Below, piece after piece: positions 42,851 to 50,544 of a DNA stretch of 54,824 bases (positions within the stretch are counted from its first letter, which is position 1; each line of letters starts with the position of its first letter). The position numbers were made by a program, and so were the translations under genes. Below the pieces are notes generated by a model. That model did not search any database. It saw only the letters and a program-made list of their open reading frames with translations, and had not been told where the DNA came from. The stretch comes from Marivita sp. XM-24bin2. GTDB lineage: Bacteria > Pseudomonadota > Alphaproteobacteria > Rhodobacterales > Rhodobacteraceae. Where the stretch lies: assembly GCA_003149565.1 (NCBI GenBank), contig QCWH01000015.1, positions 1-54,824 on the forward strand, given 5' to 3'.

Positions 42851-43771
42851 ATGACAACCCTCGTTTTCGGACATAAATCCCCCGACACCGACAGCACCGG
42901 AAGCCCGATCATCTGGGCCTGGTATCTCACCCAGATCAAAGGCGAAGACGCCAAGCCGGTCCTCCTGGGAGAGCCCAACACCGAAGCCGCGTTTGTGCTC
43001 AAGCACTGGGGCCTCGACATGCCCGAGATCATCTCGACCGTAGACGCCGACCAGCCGGTCGTGATCGTGGACACCAACAACCCGGCCGAACTGCCCGACG
43101 CAATCAACAGCGCCGACATCCGCGCGATCATCGACCACCACAAACTGGTGGGCGGCCTGGAAACCAAAGGCCCGATCGACATCCGCATCGAACCCGTCGC
43201 CTGCACCGCCACCATCATGTGGAAGATGATCGGAGACGACCTCGCCCAGGCCCCGCGCGGCATCAAGGGCGCGATGTTGTCATGCATCCTCAGCGACACG
43301 CTGGAATTCCGCTCCCCGACAACCACGCAGGAAGATAAAGCCATCGCCCACGCGCTCGCGGAGGAACTTGGCGTGTCGATCCCCGACTTCGCCGGTGAGC
43401 TGTTCGCAGCGAAATCCGACGTGTCGGCCTTCTCCGACGCTGAACTGCTGCGCATGGACAGCAAGGAGTACGAGGTAGAGGGCACCAAATTCCGCGTGTC
43501 CGTGCTTGAAACCACTGCGCCGAAAATGGTGCTCGATCGCAAGGACAACCTGATGGCCTCCATGACGGATGTGGCCAAGGAGGATGGCGTCGATCAGGTG
43601 CTCCTCTTTGTCGTGGACATCCTCAACGAGGAAGCCACCATGCTGATCCCGAACGACCTGACCAAAACCGTCGCCGAGAAAAGCTTTGCGGCCACCGTGT
43701 CTGGCGACACAGTGGTTCTGCCCGGCATCATGAGCCGCAAGAAGCAGATCATCCCGAACCTCACGCTCTGA
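42851..43771 (+). CDS. ppaC: Manganese-dependent inorganic pyrophosphatase (family II)
   Basis: 306-residue DHH-family enzyme that splits pyrophosphate. The metal-binding N-terminus is GHKSPDTDSTGS, the DHH motif is IIDHHKL, and the C-terminal DHHA2 domain includes the SRKKQIIP segment near the end. I chose ATG 42851 because the core begins at once. The upstream extension runs through a hairpin. A clear terminator follows at 43799. The family is typical of cells that need Mn-activated pyrophosphatase. Confidence 0.95.
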   Translation: MTTLVFGHKSPDTDSTGSPIIWAWYLTQIKGEDAKPVLLGEPNTEAAFVLKHWGLDMPEIISTVDADQPVVIVDTNNPAELPDAINSADIRAIIDHHKLVGGLETKGPIDIRIEPVACTATIMWKMIGDDLAQAPRGIKGAMLSCILSDTLEFRSPTTTQEDKAIAHALAEELGVSIPDFAGELFAAKSDVSAFSDAELLRMDSKEYEVEGTKFRVSVLETTAPKMVLDRKDNLMASMTDVAKEDGVDQVLLFVVDILNEEATMLIPNDLTKTVAEKSFAATVSGDTVVLPGIMSRKKQIIPNLTL

Positions 43772-43798
43772 ACCAATCGGACCTTGTAGCGTTTTCGA

Positions 43799-43825
43799 GG
43801 GGGTGCTGGACGGCACCCCTTTTTC
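43799..43825 (+). terminator. Intrinsic terminator after ppaC
   Basis: GGGGTGC/GCACCCC stem with a 6-nt loop followed by TTTTT. A standard intrinsic terminator. Confidence 0.92.
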
Positions 43826-43863
43826 ATGTGACCAAAGACCATAACCGCTCAGAAAGACGCACC

Positions 43864-44736
43864 ATGACCCAGATTATCTCTTCCCTCGCCGACATCGCAA
43901 ACCGTTACGACGTGCTTCTGGTCGATCTGTGGGGCTGCGTGCACAACGGCGTCACCGCCCATGAAGAGGCGGTCGCCGCATTGCGCGGTTTCAAGCAGGG
44001 AGGCGGCACAGTGGTTCTGCTGACCAACGCGCCTCGGTCGCGGCATGAGGTGGCCAAGCAACTCAAACGCCTGAACGTGCCTGAAGATTGCTATGACAGC
44101 ATCGCCACCAGCGGCGACAGCGCGCGGGCTGCGATGTTCCGCGGCGCGGTCGGTGAAAAAGTCTGGTTCATGGGCCAGCCTTTTGACGAGACATTCTTTG
44201 AACCGATGGAGCTGATCGACGATCCGGTCGACATCCAGCGCGTCGAGCTGGAAGACGCAGAGGGCATCGTCTGTTGCGGACCGTTCGACCCCCATGCCGA
44301 TCCGGCGGTGAACCGTCCGCAATTTCTCTATGCCAAGCAGAAAGGCCTCAAACTCCTCTGCGCCAACCCGGACATCGTGGTGGATCGCGGCGAAAAGCGC
44401 GAATGGTGCGCCGGGGCGCTGGCGGCGCTCTATACTGAGATGGGCGGCGAAAGCCTCTACTTTGGCAAACCGCATCCGCCGATCTATGATCTTGCCCGCC
44501 GCCGCATTGCGTCGCTGGGTGTCGATGTGGACCCAAGCCGGATTCTGGCGATCGGCGACGGCGTCCACACCGACATCGACGGTGCGATGGGCGAAGATAT
44601 CGATTCCCTCTTCATCTCGGGCGGACTGGCGGCAGCGGAAACAAAAACGTCGCATCAACCCGATGCAGACGCGTTAAGCACCTATCTTCAAAAGGAAAAA
44701 GCGTCGCCAACCTATACCATTGGACAACTTCGCTGA
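43864..44736 (+). CDS. TIGR01459-family HAD-like hydrolase
   Basis: 290-residue NagD-like HAD-superfamily protein. Motif I reads VDLWGCVHNG (residues 20-29): the first Asp is kept, but the general acid Asp is replaced by Trp, as in the family. A cap domain is followed by FGKPHPPIY and IGDGVHTDIDGA, the usual motifs III and IV. I chose ATG 43864. A GTG at 43828 would add twelve residues with no clear ribosome site. The substrate is unknown. Confidence 0.85.
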   Translation: MTQIISSLADIANRYDVLLVDLWGCVHNGVTAHEEAVAALRGFKQGGGTVVLLTNAPRSRHEVAKQLKRLNVPEDCYDSIATSGDSARAAMFRGAVGEKVWFMGQPFDETFFEPMELIDDPVDIQRVELEDAEGIVCCGPFDPHADPAVNRPQFLYAKQKGLKLLCANPDIVVDRGEKREWCAGALAALYTEMGGESLYFGKPHPPIYDLARRRIASLGVDVDPSRILAIGDGVHTDIDGAMGEDIDSLFISGGLAAAETKTSHQPDADALSTYLQKEKASPTYTIGQLR

Positions 44737-44764
44737 CACAGTTTTTGCTTGCTTTTCTGCGGCC

Positions 44765-44819
44765 GCAAAGTAATAAAGTTGCCAAATTGGGCCTTTGACT
44801 TAGCTTTTTATTACTTTGC
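44765..44819. promoter_or_regulatory. Widely spaced inverted repeat upstream of the MaoC gene
   Basis: GCAAAGTAATAAA (44765-44777) and TTTATTACTTTGC (44807-44819) are perfect 13-bp inverted arms with a 29-bp centre containing GCCAAATTGGGC. They lie just upstream of the MaoC gene and after the TIGR01459 gene, so they could be an operator pair or an RNA hairpin. Confidence 0.6.
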
Positions 44820-44840
44820 CGCCCATGAGGGGAGAGCGGA

Positions 44841-45284
44841 ATGTTGGACAACCTGCCACGCGGAACGATCTGTATCGAAGACATCGAAATGGGGATGTCC
44901 CGCCACCTGCGCAAACAGGTGACCGATCAGGACATCGAGATGTTTGCTCAAATCTCCACCGACCGGAACCCGGTACATCTTGACGATGACTATGCGCAGG
45001 ACACGATTTTTGAAGGCCGCATCGCGCACGGCATGCTGACCGCCGGACTGATCTCTGCCGTGATCGGGGAACAACTGCCCGGACATGGGACCGTCTATAT
45101 GGGTCAGACGTTGAAATTCCTCGCTCCCGTGCGGCCTGGCGACATGGTCTATGCCGAGGTCAAGGTGGTGGATATCGACATCGCCAAGCGGCGTGTGACG
45201 CTGGATTGCCATTGCTCGGTCGATGGCAAGAAGGTCCTCATCGGCGAGGCCAAGGTGCTCGCCCCATCCCGCAAGTTCGACTGA
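44841..45284 (+). CDS. MaoC-family dehydratase/(R)-enoyl-CoA hydratase
   Basis: 147-residue hot-dog-fold protein. The catalytic Asp/His segment is NPVHLDDDYA with the FEGRIAHGMLTAGLIS region following, which is the (R)-specific hydratase hallmark. It probably hydrates enoyl-CoA esters, possibly supplying polyhydroxyalkanoate precursors. That is inference, as no pha genes are here. A GGGGAGAG ribosome site precedes ATG 44841. Element B follows its stop. Confidence 0.9.
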   Translation: MLDNLPRGTICIEDIEMGMSRHLRKQVTDQDIEMFAQISTDRNPVHLDDDYAQDTIFEGRIAHGMLTAGLISAVIGEQLPGHGTVYMGQTLKFLAPVRPGDMVYAEVKVVDIDIAKRRVTLDCHCSVDGKKVLIGEAKVLAPSRKFD

Positions 45285-45297
45285 TCCCGCCACGGAC

Positions 45298-45341
45298 GCG
45301 GATGCGTCGACGCATCCGCGATTTTCCGTCGACGGAAAATC
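45298..45341. repeat. Paired palindromic element B (GTCGAC-centred)
   Basis: Two adjacent perfect 22-bp palindromes. 45298-45319 has core GCGTCGACGC with GCGGAT/ATCCGC arms. 45320-45341 has core CCGTCGACGG with GATTTT/AAAATC arms. They are directly abutting and lie between the MaoC stop and ribF. Confidence 0.9.
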
Positions 45342-45401
45342 ACACCCCAAGCCGAGGTGCGGGGATTGCAACCCCCCAGCGCCGCCGCTAGTCCTCTGCG
45401 C

Positions 45402-46334
45402 ATGAAAATCGTGCGGGATTATCAATTCGTCTCCGAAGGAGATAAGGGCGCCACAGTTGCCATCGGCAATTTTGACGGTGTTCATTCCGGGCATCAAGCG
45501 GTCATTCAGATCGCCCGCGAAGCGATGCCCGAGGCGCCTTTGGGCGTTGTCACGTTTGAACCGCATCCCCGCGAATATTTTGCTCCCGATGCCCCGCCCT
45601 TTCGGCTGATGAACGCAACTGCACGGGCAACGCGGTTGCGCAAGCTCGGGGTCGATGTGCTTTACGAACTGAACTTCAACACGCAATTGGCCGAACTGAC
45701 GCCCGAGGGGTTCGCTGCGAACGTCATCTCAAACGGGCTCGGCCTGCGCCATGTTGTGGTCGGTGAGGATTTCTGTTTCGGAAAAGGTCGCACGGGAAAC
45801 GTGGATGACCTGAAGATTTTTGGCGAAAGAATGGGCTTTGGAGTGACCGTGGCTGAACTGATCACGTCTGCGTCGGGGGCGGTCTCCTCGACCGCCATTC
45901 GCACCGCACTGAGCGAAGGCGCACCTCGGCGCGCGGCGGAAATGCTGGGCCATTGGCACCGCATTGAGGGCGCGGTCATCGGCGGCGAACAGCGCGGGCG
46001 CGAGCTGGGATACCCCACAGCCAACATGTCCATCGATGGGCTGCATCCACCGAAATTCGGCGTCTATGCCGTGCTGGTCGATGTGCTCGACGGGCCGCAT
46101 GCCGGGTCGTATCACGGAGCGTCCTCGATTGGGGTACGCCCGATGTTCGGGGAAAACCGCGCCAACCTGGAGACCTTCCTGTTTGACTTCACAGGCGATC
46201 TTTACGGTGCGACAGTCTCGGTCGCGCTGGTTGATTTCCTGCGGCCCGAGTTGAAATTCGACAGTCTTGACGCGTTGATCACGCAGATGGATGCCGACTG
46301 CGCTGAGGCACGCGCGATCCTGTCCGCGCTATGA
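45402..46334 (+). CDS. ribF: Bifunctional riboflavin kinase/FAD synthetase
   Basis: 310-residue enzyme making FMN then FAD. The N-terminal adenylyltransferase domain has GNFDGVHSGHQ at about 23-33. The C-terminal riboflavin kinase domain has GRELGYPTANM. I chose ATG 45402 (MKIVRDYQF). The frame extends upstream without family content. It overlaps the YcgN-like gene by ATGA. Confidence 0.96.
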   Translation: MKIVRDYQFVSEGDKGATVAIGNFDGVHSGHQAVIQIAREAMPEAPLGVVTFEPHPREYFAPDAPPFRLMNATARATRLRKLGVDVLYELNFNTQLAELTPEGFAANVISNGLGLRHVVVGEDFCFGKGRTGNVDDLKIFGERMGFGVTVAELITSASGAVSSTAIRTALSEGAPRRAAEMLGHWHRIEGAVIGGEQRGRELGYPTANMSIDGLHPPKFGVYAVLVDVLDGPHAGSYHGASSIGVRPMFGENRANLETFLFDFTGDLYGATVSVALVDFLRPELKFDSLDALITQMDADCAEARAILSAL

Positions 46335-46804
46335 GCAAAGATCCGATTGATCGCCACGGTCTTGCGCCCCGATTCTGGGAACGCAAGGCGCTGACGGACC
46401 TGAACCCGCAGGAATGGGAAGCGCTCTGCGATGGCTGTGGCAAGTGCTGCCTCAACAAGCTTGAGGACGAAGACACTGGCCATGTGGAACTGACACGAGT
46501 GGCCTGCCGCCTGTTCGACGACACCACCTGCCGCTGCGCGCAATACGAGATCCGTCACCAGTTCGTGCCGGAATGCATCGTGCTGAAGCCATCCAATATC
46601 GACGACCACGCATACTGGATGCCAAGCACCTGCGCCTATCGATTGCTGTGGGAAGGGAAGCCGCTCTTCGACTGGCACCCGCTGATCTCCGGCACGCCGG
46701 ACACGGTGCATGACGCGGGGGTTTCGATGCGAAACCGGACCGTGGCCGAATTTGAAGTCGATGAAGACGACTGGGAAGATCACATTATCGAGGAGCCGAT
46801 CTGA
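46331..46804 (+). CDS. YcgN-family cysteine-cluster protein
   Basis: 157-residue UPF0260-type protein with the cysteine-cluster pattern: CDGCGKCCLNKLEDE (about 36-50), then CRLFDDTTCRCAQYE and later ECIVL. These cysteines probably bind an iron-sulphur cluster, but the function is unknown. It overlaps ribF and threonine aldolase by one to four bases, implying coupled translation. Confidence 0.93.
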   Translation: MSKDPIDRHGLAPRFWERKALTDLNPQEWEALCDGCGKCCLNKLEDEDTGHVELTRVACRLFDDTTCRCAQYEIRHQFVPECIVLKPSNIDDHAYWMPSTCAYRLLWEGKPLFDWHPLISGTPDTVHDAGVSMRNRTVAEFEVDEDDWEDHIIEEPI

Positions 46805-47853
46805 TGTTTTTTGCCTCTGATAACAGTGGACCGATACCGCAGGCCGTTCTGGATGCGATGGCCGAGGCCAACCAGGGCCATGTGATGGGCTATGGCGCCG
46901 ATCCCATGATGGACGAGGTGCGTCAGCGCATTCGCGATCTGTTCGAAGCGCCTGAGGCAGCGGTTTATCTTGCAGCCACAGGCACCGCGGCCAACGCGCT
47001 TGCGCTGGCGACACTGATCGAGCCGTTCGACACGGTGTTCTGCACTCCGATGGCGCATATCGAAGAGGACGAGTGCAACGCGCCCGAGTTCTACACCGGC
47101 GGCGCAAAACTGACGCTGGTGCCGGGGTCGGACCGGATGACACCCGAAGCGCTTACCCGGGCGATCGAAAGCCAAGGCAACCGGGGTGTGCATGGCCCGC
47201 GCCGCGGTGCGGTGTCGATCACCCAGGTGACCGAGATGGGCAATGTTTATAGCCTAGCGGAGTTGCAGGCGCTCTGCGATGTGGCCAAATCTTACGACCT
47301 CCCCGTGCATCTCGACGGTGCGCGTTTCGCCAATGCGACGGAGGCTTTGGGCTGCACACCAGCAGAGATGTCGTGGAAGCTCGGTGTCGATGTGGCGGTT
47401 TTCGGCGGCACCAAGAACGGGCTGATGGGGGTCGAGGCGGTGGTCTTTTTCGACCCGTCCAAAGCCTGGGAATTCGAGCTGCGTCGCAAGCGTGGTGGGC
47501 ATCTTTTCTCCAAGCACCGCTACCTGTCAGCACAGATGGCCGCGTATTTGCGGGACGACCTCTGGAAAGATCTCGCGCAGAAAGCCAATGCCAAGACGGC
47601 GCGTCTGCTCGACGGATTGCGCAAGCGCGATGAGGTGGAGATCGTCAACGAGGTCACCGCCAACATGATCTTTTTCCGCGCCCCCCGCGCGCTGCACCAA
47701 ACGCTTCAGTCCGGAGGTGCGCGGTATCACCTGTCGGGAGGAGACCTCGCAGAAGGCCCCGCCGGCGGCGTGCTGACCGGGCGGCTGGTCTGCGATTGGT
47801 CCTTGCAAGACAGCGAGATTGACCGATTTGTTTCGCTGCTGACCGCGGCATAA
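46804..47853 (+). CDS. ltaE: Low-specificity L-threonine aldolase
   Basis: 349-residue fold-type I PLP enzyme that cleaves threonine or allo-threonine to glycine and acetaldehyde. PLP Lys204 lies in FGGTKNGLMG, with the HLDGARFANA segment upstream. Its ATG overlaps the YcgN-like stop (TGATG). A perfect terminator stem follows at 47857. Confidence 0.94.
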   Translation: MFFASDNSGPIPQAVLDAMAEANQGHVMGYGADPMMDEVRQRIRDLFEAPEAAVYLAATGTAANALALATLIEPFDTVFCTPMAHIEEDECNAPEFYTGGAKLTLVPGSDRMTPEALTRAIESQGNRGVHGPRRGAVSITQVTEMGNVYSLAELQALCDVAKSYDLPVHLDGARFANATEALGCTPAEMSWKLGVDVAVFGGTKNGLMGVEAVVFFDPSKAWEFELRRKRGGHLFSKHRYLSAQMAAYLRDDLWKDLAQKANAKTARLLDGLRKRDEVEIVNEVTANMIFFRAPRALHQTLQSGGARYHLSGGDLAEGPAGGVLTGRLVCDWSLQDSEIDRFVSLLTAA

Positions 47854-47856
47854 GAA

Positions 47857-47880
47857 AAGGGCTCCCAATCGGGAGCCCTT
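47857..47880. terminator. Bidirectional terminator between ltaE and hspQ
   Basis: AAGGGCTCCC/GGGAGCCCTT perfect 10-bp stem with AATC loop. T and A tracts flank it modestly on both sides, fitting use by the convergent genes. Confidence 0.8.
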
Positions 47881-47902
47881 ACTCGTTAATTGCAGCAAAC
47901 TA

Positions 47903-47926
47903 AGAGAGAGAGAGAGAGAGAGAGAG
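47903..47926. repeat. (AG)12 microsatellite
   Basis: Twelve uninterrupted AG units end one base before the hspQ stop codon. The run is flanked by short inverted AACTAA/TTAGTT. Because it lies after the stop, slippage would not shift the hspQ frame. Confidence 0.95.
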
Positions 47927-47927
47927 T

Positions 47928-48254
47928 TTAGTTGTACTGGAAGTGCAGCTCATAGCTGCCATCCTCGAACGCGCCAAAAAGATCGGGCACGTCCGGGTGT
48001 TCCACTGGTTCGCCGGAATAATCGGCGATCAGGTTCTGTTCCGAGACATAGGCGACATAGAAACTCTGTTCGTTCTCTGCGAGCAGATGATAGAACGGTT
48101 GTTTCTTTGCAGGACGGCTGTCCTCGGGAATGGCCTGATACCATTCTTCGGTGTTGTTGAATTCGGGGTCCACATCAAACACCACCCCCCGGAACGGGTG
48201 GCGGCGGTGGCGAACGACCTGGCCGATATTGTATTTTGCGCGTTGTCTGATCAT
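47928..48254 (-). CDS. hspQ: Heat shock protein HspQ
   Basis: 108-residue hemimethylated-DNA-binding-type protein. HspQ is a Lon specificity factor and substrate in E. coli. The family core is complete: IGQVVRHRRHPFRGVVFDVDPEF, NTEEWYQAIPEDSRP, QPFYHLLAENEQSFYVAYVSEQNL and the late PDLFGAFEDG. I chose ATG 48254 (AGGAC ribosome site, MIRQRAKYNIGQ). An ATG at 48311 would add 19 residues. It ends one base from the AG repeat. Confidence 0.95.
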   Translation of the reverse strand: MIRQRAKYNIGQVVRHRRHPFRGVVFDVDPEFNNTEEWYQAIPEDSRPAKKQPFYHLLAENEQSFYVAYVSEQNLIADYSGEPVEHPDVPDLFGAFEDGSYELHFQYN

Positions 48255-48482
48255 GAGTCCTATCCGTTGCCACATACCTGCCCGATTTTCGCCAAATTGT
48301 CCAATTTTCACCGCGACTTTTCAGGAAACAATCTGTGACACATTTCGACACAAGAGTTTTTCCTGTCATGACAAGGGCTTGCCGGACCGAGCAATTGTGA
48401 TTTCCCCCTGAGCGGGTTTGCGCTAAACTGGGTGCAATCCGAAAGACGGATCAACCGTCTTCGAATATATTGCGAGAGGCCC

Positions 48483-49073
48483 ATGAGCAGATTCTTTCGC
48501 GCCTTGGTGATTGTCCTTTTGGCGGCCTCTTGTGGAGGCGGTGGCGGGACATCGGCGCCCCGAAACTTGGATAATGCCTGCTCTATTCTGCAGCAGCGCC
48601 CCGGCTATCTGCGCGCGTTTCGCGCCGCGGAACGGCGCTGGGGTGTTCCGGTGCATGTGCAAATGGCGTCGATGTACCAAGAGAGCAAGTTCAAATCAGA
48701 TGCCCGCACGCCGTTTCGGTATACGCTGGGCGTGATCCCGATGGGGCGGCAAAGCTCGGCTTTTGGGTATAGTCAGGCCCTGAACGGGACGTGGGAAGAA
48801 TATCAGGAAGACCAACGCAGGTTCCGGGCACGACGCAACAATATCAGAGACGCGGCCGATTTCATGGGTTGGTATATGGCGGAGTCAAACCGCCGCCTGG
48901 GCATTTCACTGGCCGATGCGCGGAACCAGTATCTGGCCTATCACGAAGGCCGGACGGGGTTTGCTCGGGGCTCGTATAATCGCAAGGCGTGGCTATTGCG
49001 TGTGGCAGACGAAGTGGCTGCGCGGTCGGTCATGTATCAGAGCCAGTTGGCGACCTGCCGGGTGCGTAGATAG
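48483..49073 (+). CDS. Lipoprotein with lytic-transglycosylase-like domain
   Basis: 196-residue lipoprotein. The signal peptide ends in a lipobox LLAASC, with C17 as the lipidated residue and a Gly-rich start to the mature form. The domain at about 45-185 resembles SLT muramidases: MASMYQESKF places the catalytic Glu at 67, then AFGYSQALNGTWEEY matches the second SLT motif. I chose ATG 48483, which follows GAGAGG. It probably cleaves peptidoglycan glycan strands at the envelope. Confidence 0.85.
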   Translation: MSRFFRALVIVLLAASCGGGGGTSAPRNLDNACSILQQRPGYLRAFRAAERRWGVPVHVQMASMYQESKFKSDARTPFRYTLGVIPMGRQSSAFGYSQALNGTWEEYQEDQRRFRARRNNIRDAADFMGWYMAESNRRLGISLADARNQYLAYHEGRTGFARGSYNRKAWLLRVADEVAARSVMYQSQLATCRVRR

Positions 49074-49162
49074 GTCCGAAATGGACCCAATGTTTCGCGC
49101 GCGAAACAATGGGGCAGTTGCTCTGACGCTTTAACCTTCTGTTAATATGGGAAGTCTCCTGC

Positions 49163-50377
49163 CTAGCCTTCGGGATAAGCTGTCGACAGTACCCTCAATG
49201 CCCGGTCGATCAAGGCGTCATCGGTTAGCACTGAAAGATCGCGCGCTGGACCGGCCCCATTGAAACCAAGGAGAATCGGTGCATCGAGCACAGGGGCAAG
49301 GTTAAGCCATTGGTTGAACTGACCCGGTGGCAGCCCCGTTTCCGGCGTCAGAATCCATGTGGTCTCTGCATCCCAGAACACGGTGTCAAACCGCAGGTAA
49401 AGCTTGTCCAGAAGGCCAAAGCCCAGACGGCGGATCGCAGTGTCCTTGTCTTTGGGCAAGGCGGGCGTAAAGGCGACGCGCTGCGCTTTCAGCACGCCCA
49501 GCGGCACGGTGACGATGACAGCGTCGAACCGGCCAAGATCGCCATTGGACGAACCAAGCTGCACGCCGTCATCCATCAGCGACACGCGACGGATTTCGGT
49601 GCCAAGGCGGATGTCCAGATCGCTGTCACCCTGTCCCAGGATCTGCGCATAGCCCCCAGGGAAGAGCAGATCCTTTCCCCCGTAATCGGGATCATCCTCG
49701 TATGCCTGCCAGTTGATGTCTCTCGTGCTGGCACCGTAGTCCTGCTGGATCGCGACCACGTCTTCAAACCAGTACGGCAGATCGCGATATCGCAGCCTGC
49801 GTCCCCCGGCGCCGCGCAACACGTAGTCATCACCGGTCGGTTCACTGGACATGCCGTGATCTGCCGCGAGCGCAACAAGTGGGTTGCCGTCGTCGCCATG
49901 CAGCCAGCTTGCCCCCAGATCGAGCGGGTGACCAAGGCTGGTGTCGGTCCAAATCCGCCCGCCGAGGCGGTTGCGCGCCTCAAAGAGCGTGACAGTGGCC
50001 CCTGTTTCGGCAAGGCGGCGCGCGGCGGTCAGACCGCTGATTCCGCCACCGATGATCGCCACGGTGCCTGCATCGGTTTGGCCGACGGCCTCCGCCACGT
50101 CCAGACCGGTTTCATAGGCCGCATGGACCGTGCTGTTATACGCGGGGTGGGTCGCCTCACCAGCGAAGTAGAGGCGATTTGCAACCGGATGCGAAAGAGC
50201 GTGGGTGTCGGCGCGCGAGGCGGCGCGCGCGATGTAGGAGTAGGACCCAAGGCTGAAGGGATCGCGACTCCAGTTGGTGCGCAGATAGCCTGTCGGTGCG
50301 CGCGCGGTTTGCGCTGCGGATGCGCAAGGCATCAGCAGGGCGGCAGTGGCGAGCGAGAGGATCTGTCGACGGTGCAT
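49163..50377 (-). CDS. Flavin-containing amine oxidase with circularly permuted domain order
   Basis: 404-residue FAD protein. It starts with an Arg-Arg signal peptide (2-22, possibly Tat). The region that normally ends amine oxidases then comes first: TNWSRDPFSLGSYSY (34-48) and RLYFAGEATHPAYNSTVHAAY (69-89). Only after these comes the dinucleotide-binding GGGISGLTAARR motif (110-121) and FEARNRLGGRIW (132-143) that normally start the protein. It ends RVLSTAYPEG, where the ordinary protein would continue into the TNW segment. I chose ATG 50377. A longer frame from 50482 runs through palindromic element C. Confidence 0.87.
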   Translation of the reverse strand: MHRRQILSLATAALLMPCASAAQTARAPTGYLRTNWSRDPFSLGSYSYIARAASRADTHALSHPVANRLYFAGEATHPAYNSTVHAAYETGLDVAEAVGQTDAGTVAIIGGGISGLTAARRLAETGATVTLFEARNRLGGRIWTDTSLGHPLDLGASWLHGDDGNPLVALAADHGMSSEPTGDDYVLRGAGGRRLRYRDLPYWFEDVVAIQQDYGASTRDINWQAYEDDPDYGGKDLLFPGGYAQILGQGDSDLDIRLGTEIRRVSLMDDGVQLGSSNGDLGRFDAVIVTVPLGVLKAQRVAFTPALPKDKDTAIRRLGFGLLDKLYLRFDTVFWDAETTWILTPETGLPPGQFNQWLNLAPVLDAPILLGFNGAGPARDLSVLTDDALIDRALRVLSTAYPEG

Positions 50378-50402
50378 GTGCGCAGCATTGAGGCTGGGCA
50401 GA

Positions 50403-50442
50403 GTTTGCGTCAACGCAAACATGCGATGCGTCGACGCATCGC
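50403..50442. repeat. Paired palindromic element C (GTCGAC-centred)
   Basis: 50403-50420 has 8-bp arms GTTTGCGT/ACGCAAAC around CA, i.e. the GCGTCGACGC core with one substitution. 50423-50442 is a perfect 20-bp palindrome with core GCGTCGACGC. Two bases separate them. They lie in the divergent region between the amine oxidase and the gene at 50545. Confidence 0.85.
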
Positions 50443-50544
50443 GGCGCGCACCGTGTGGTGTGACGGGCATGAAGGGGGCCAATTCCTGCCATTTTGAGGG
50501 GGTACCCTCTGCCTTCTACGCCACGTGAAAGGGCTCTGGCCGGC

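Noticed and set aside
48255-48400. RpoH-type promoter before hspQ
   Set aside because: A CTTG occurs, but no matching -10 element at the right distance, so heat-shock control was not claimed.
49163-50482. Longer amine oxidase start at 50482
   Set aside because: The extra 35 residues translate palindromic element C and precede a good signal peptide, so the start at 50377 is preferred.
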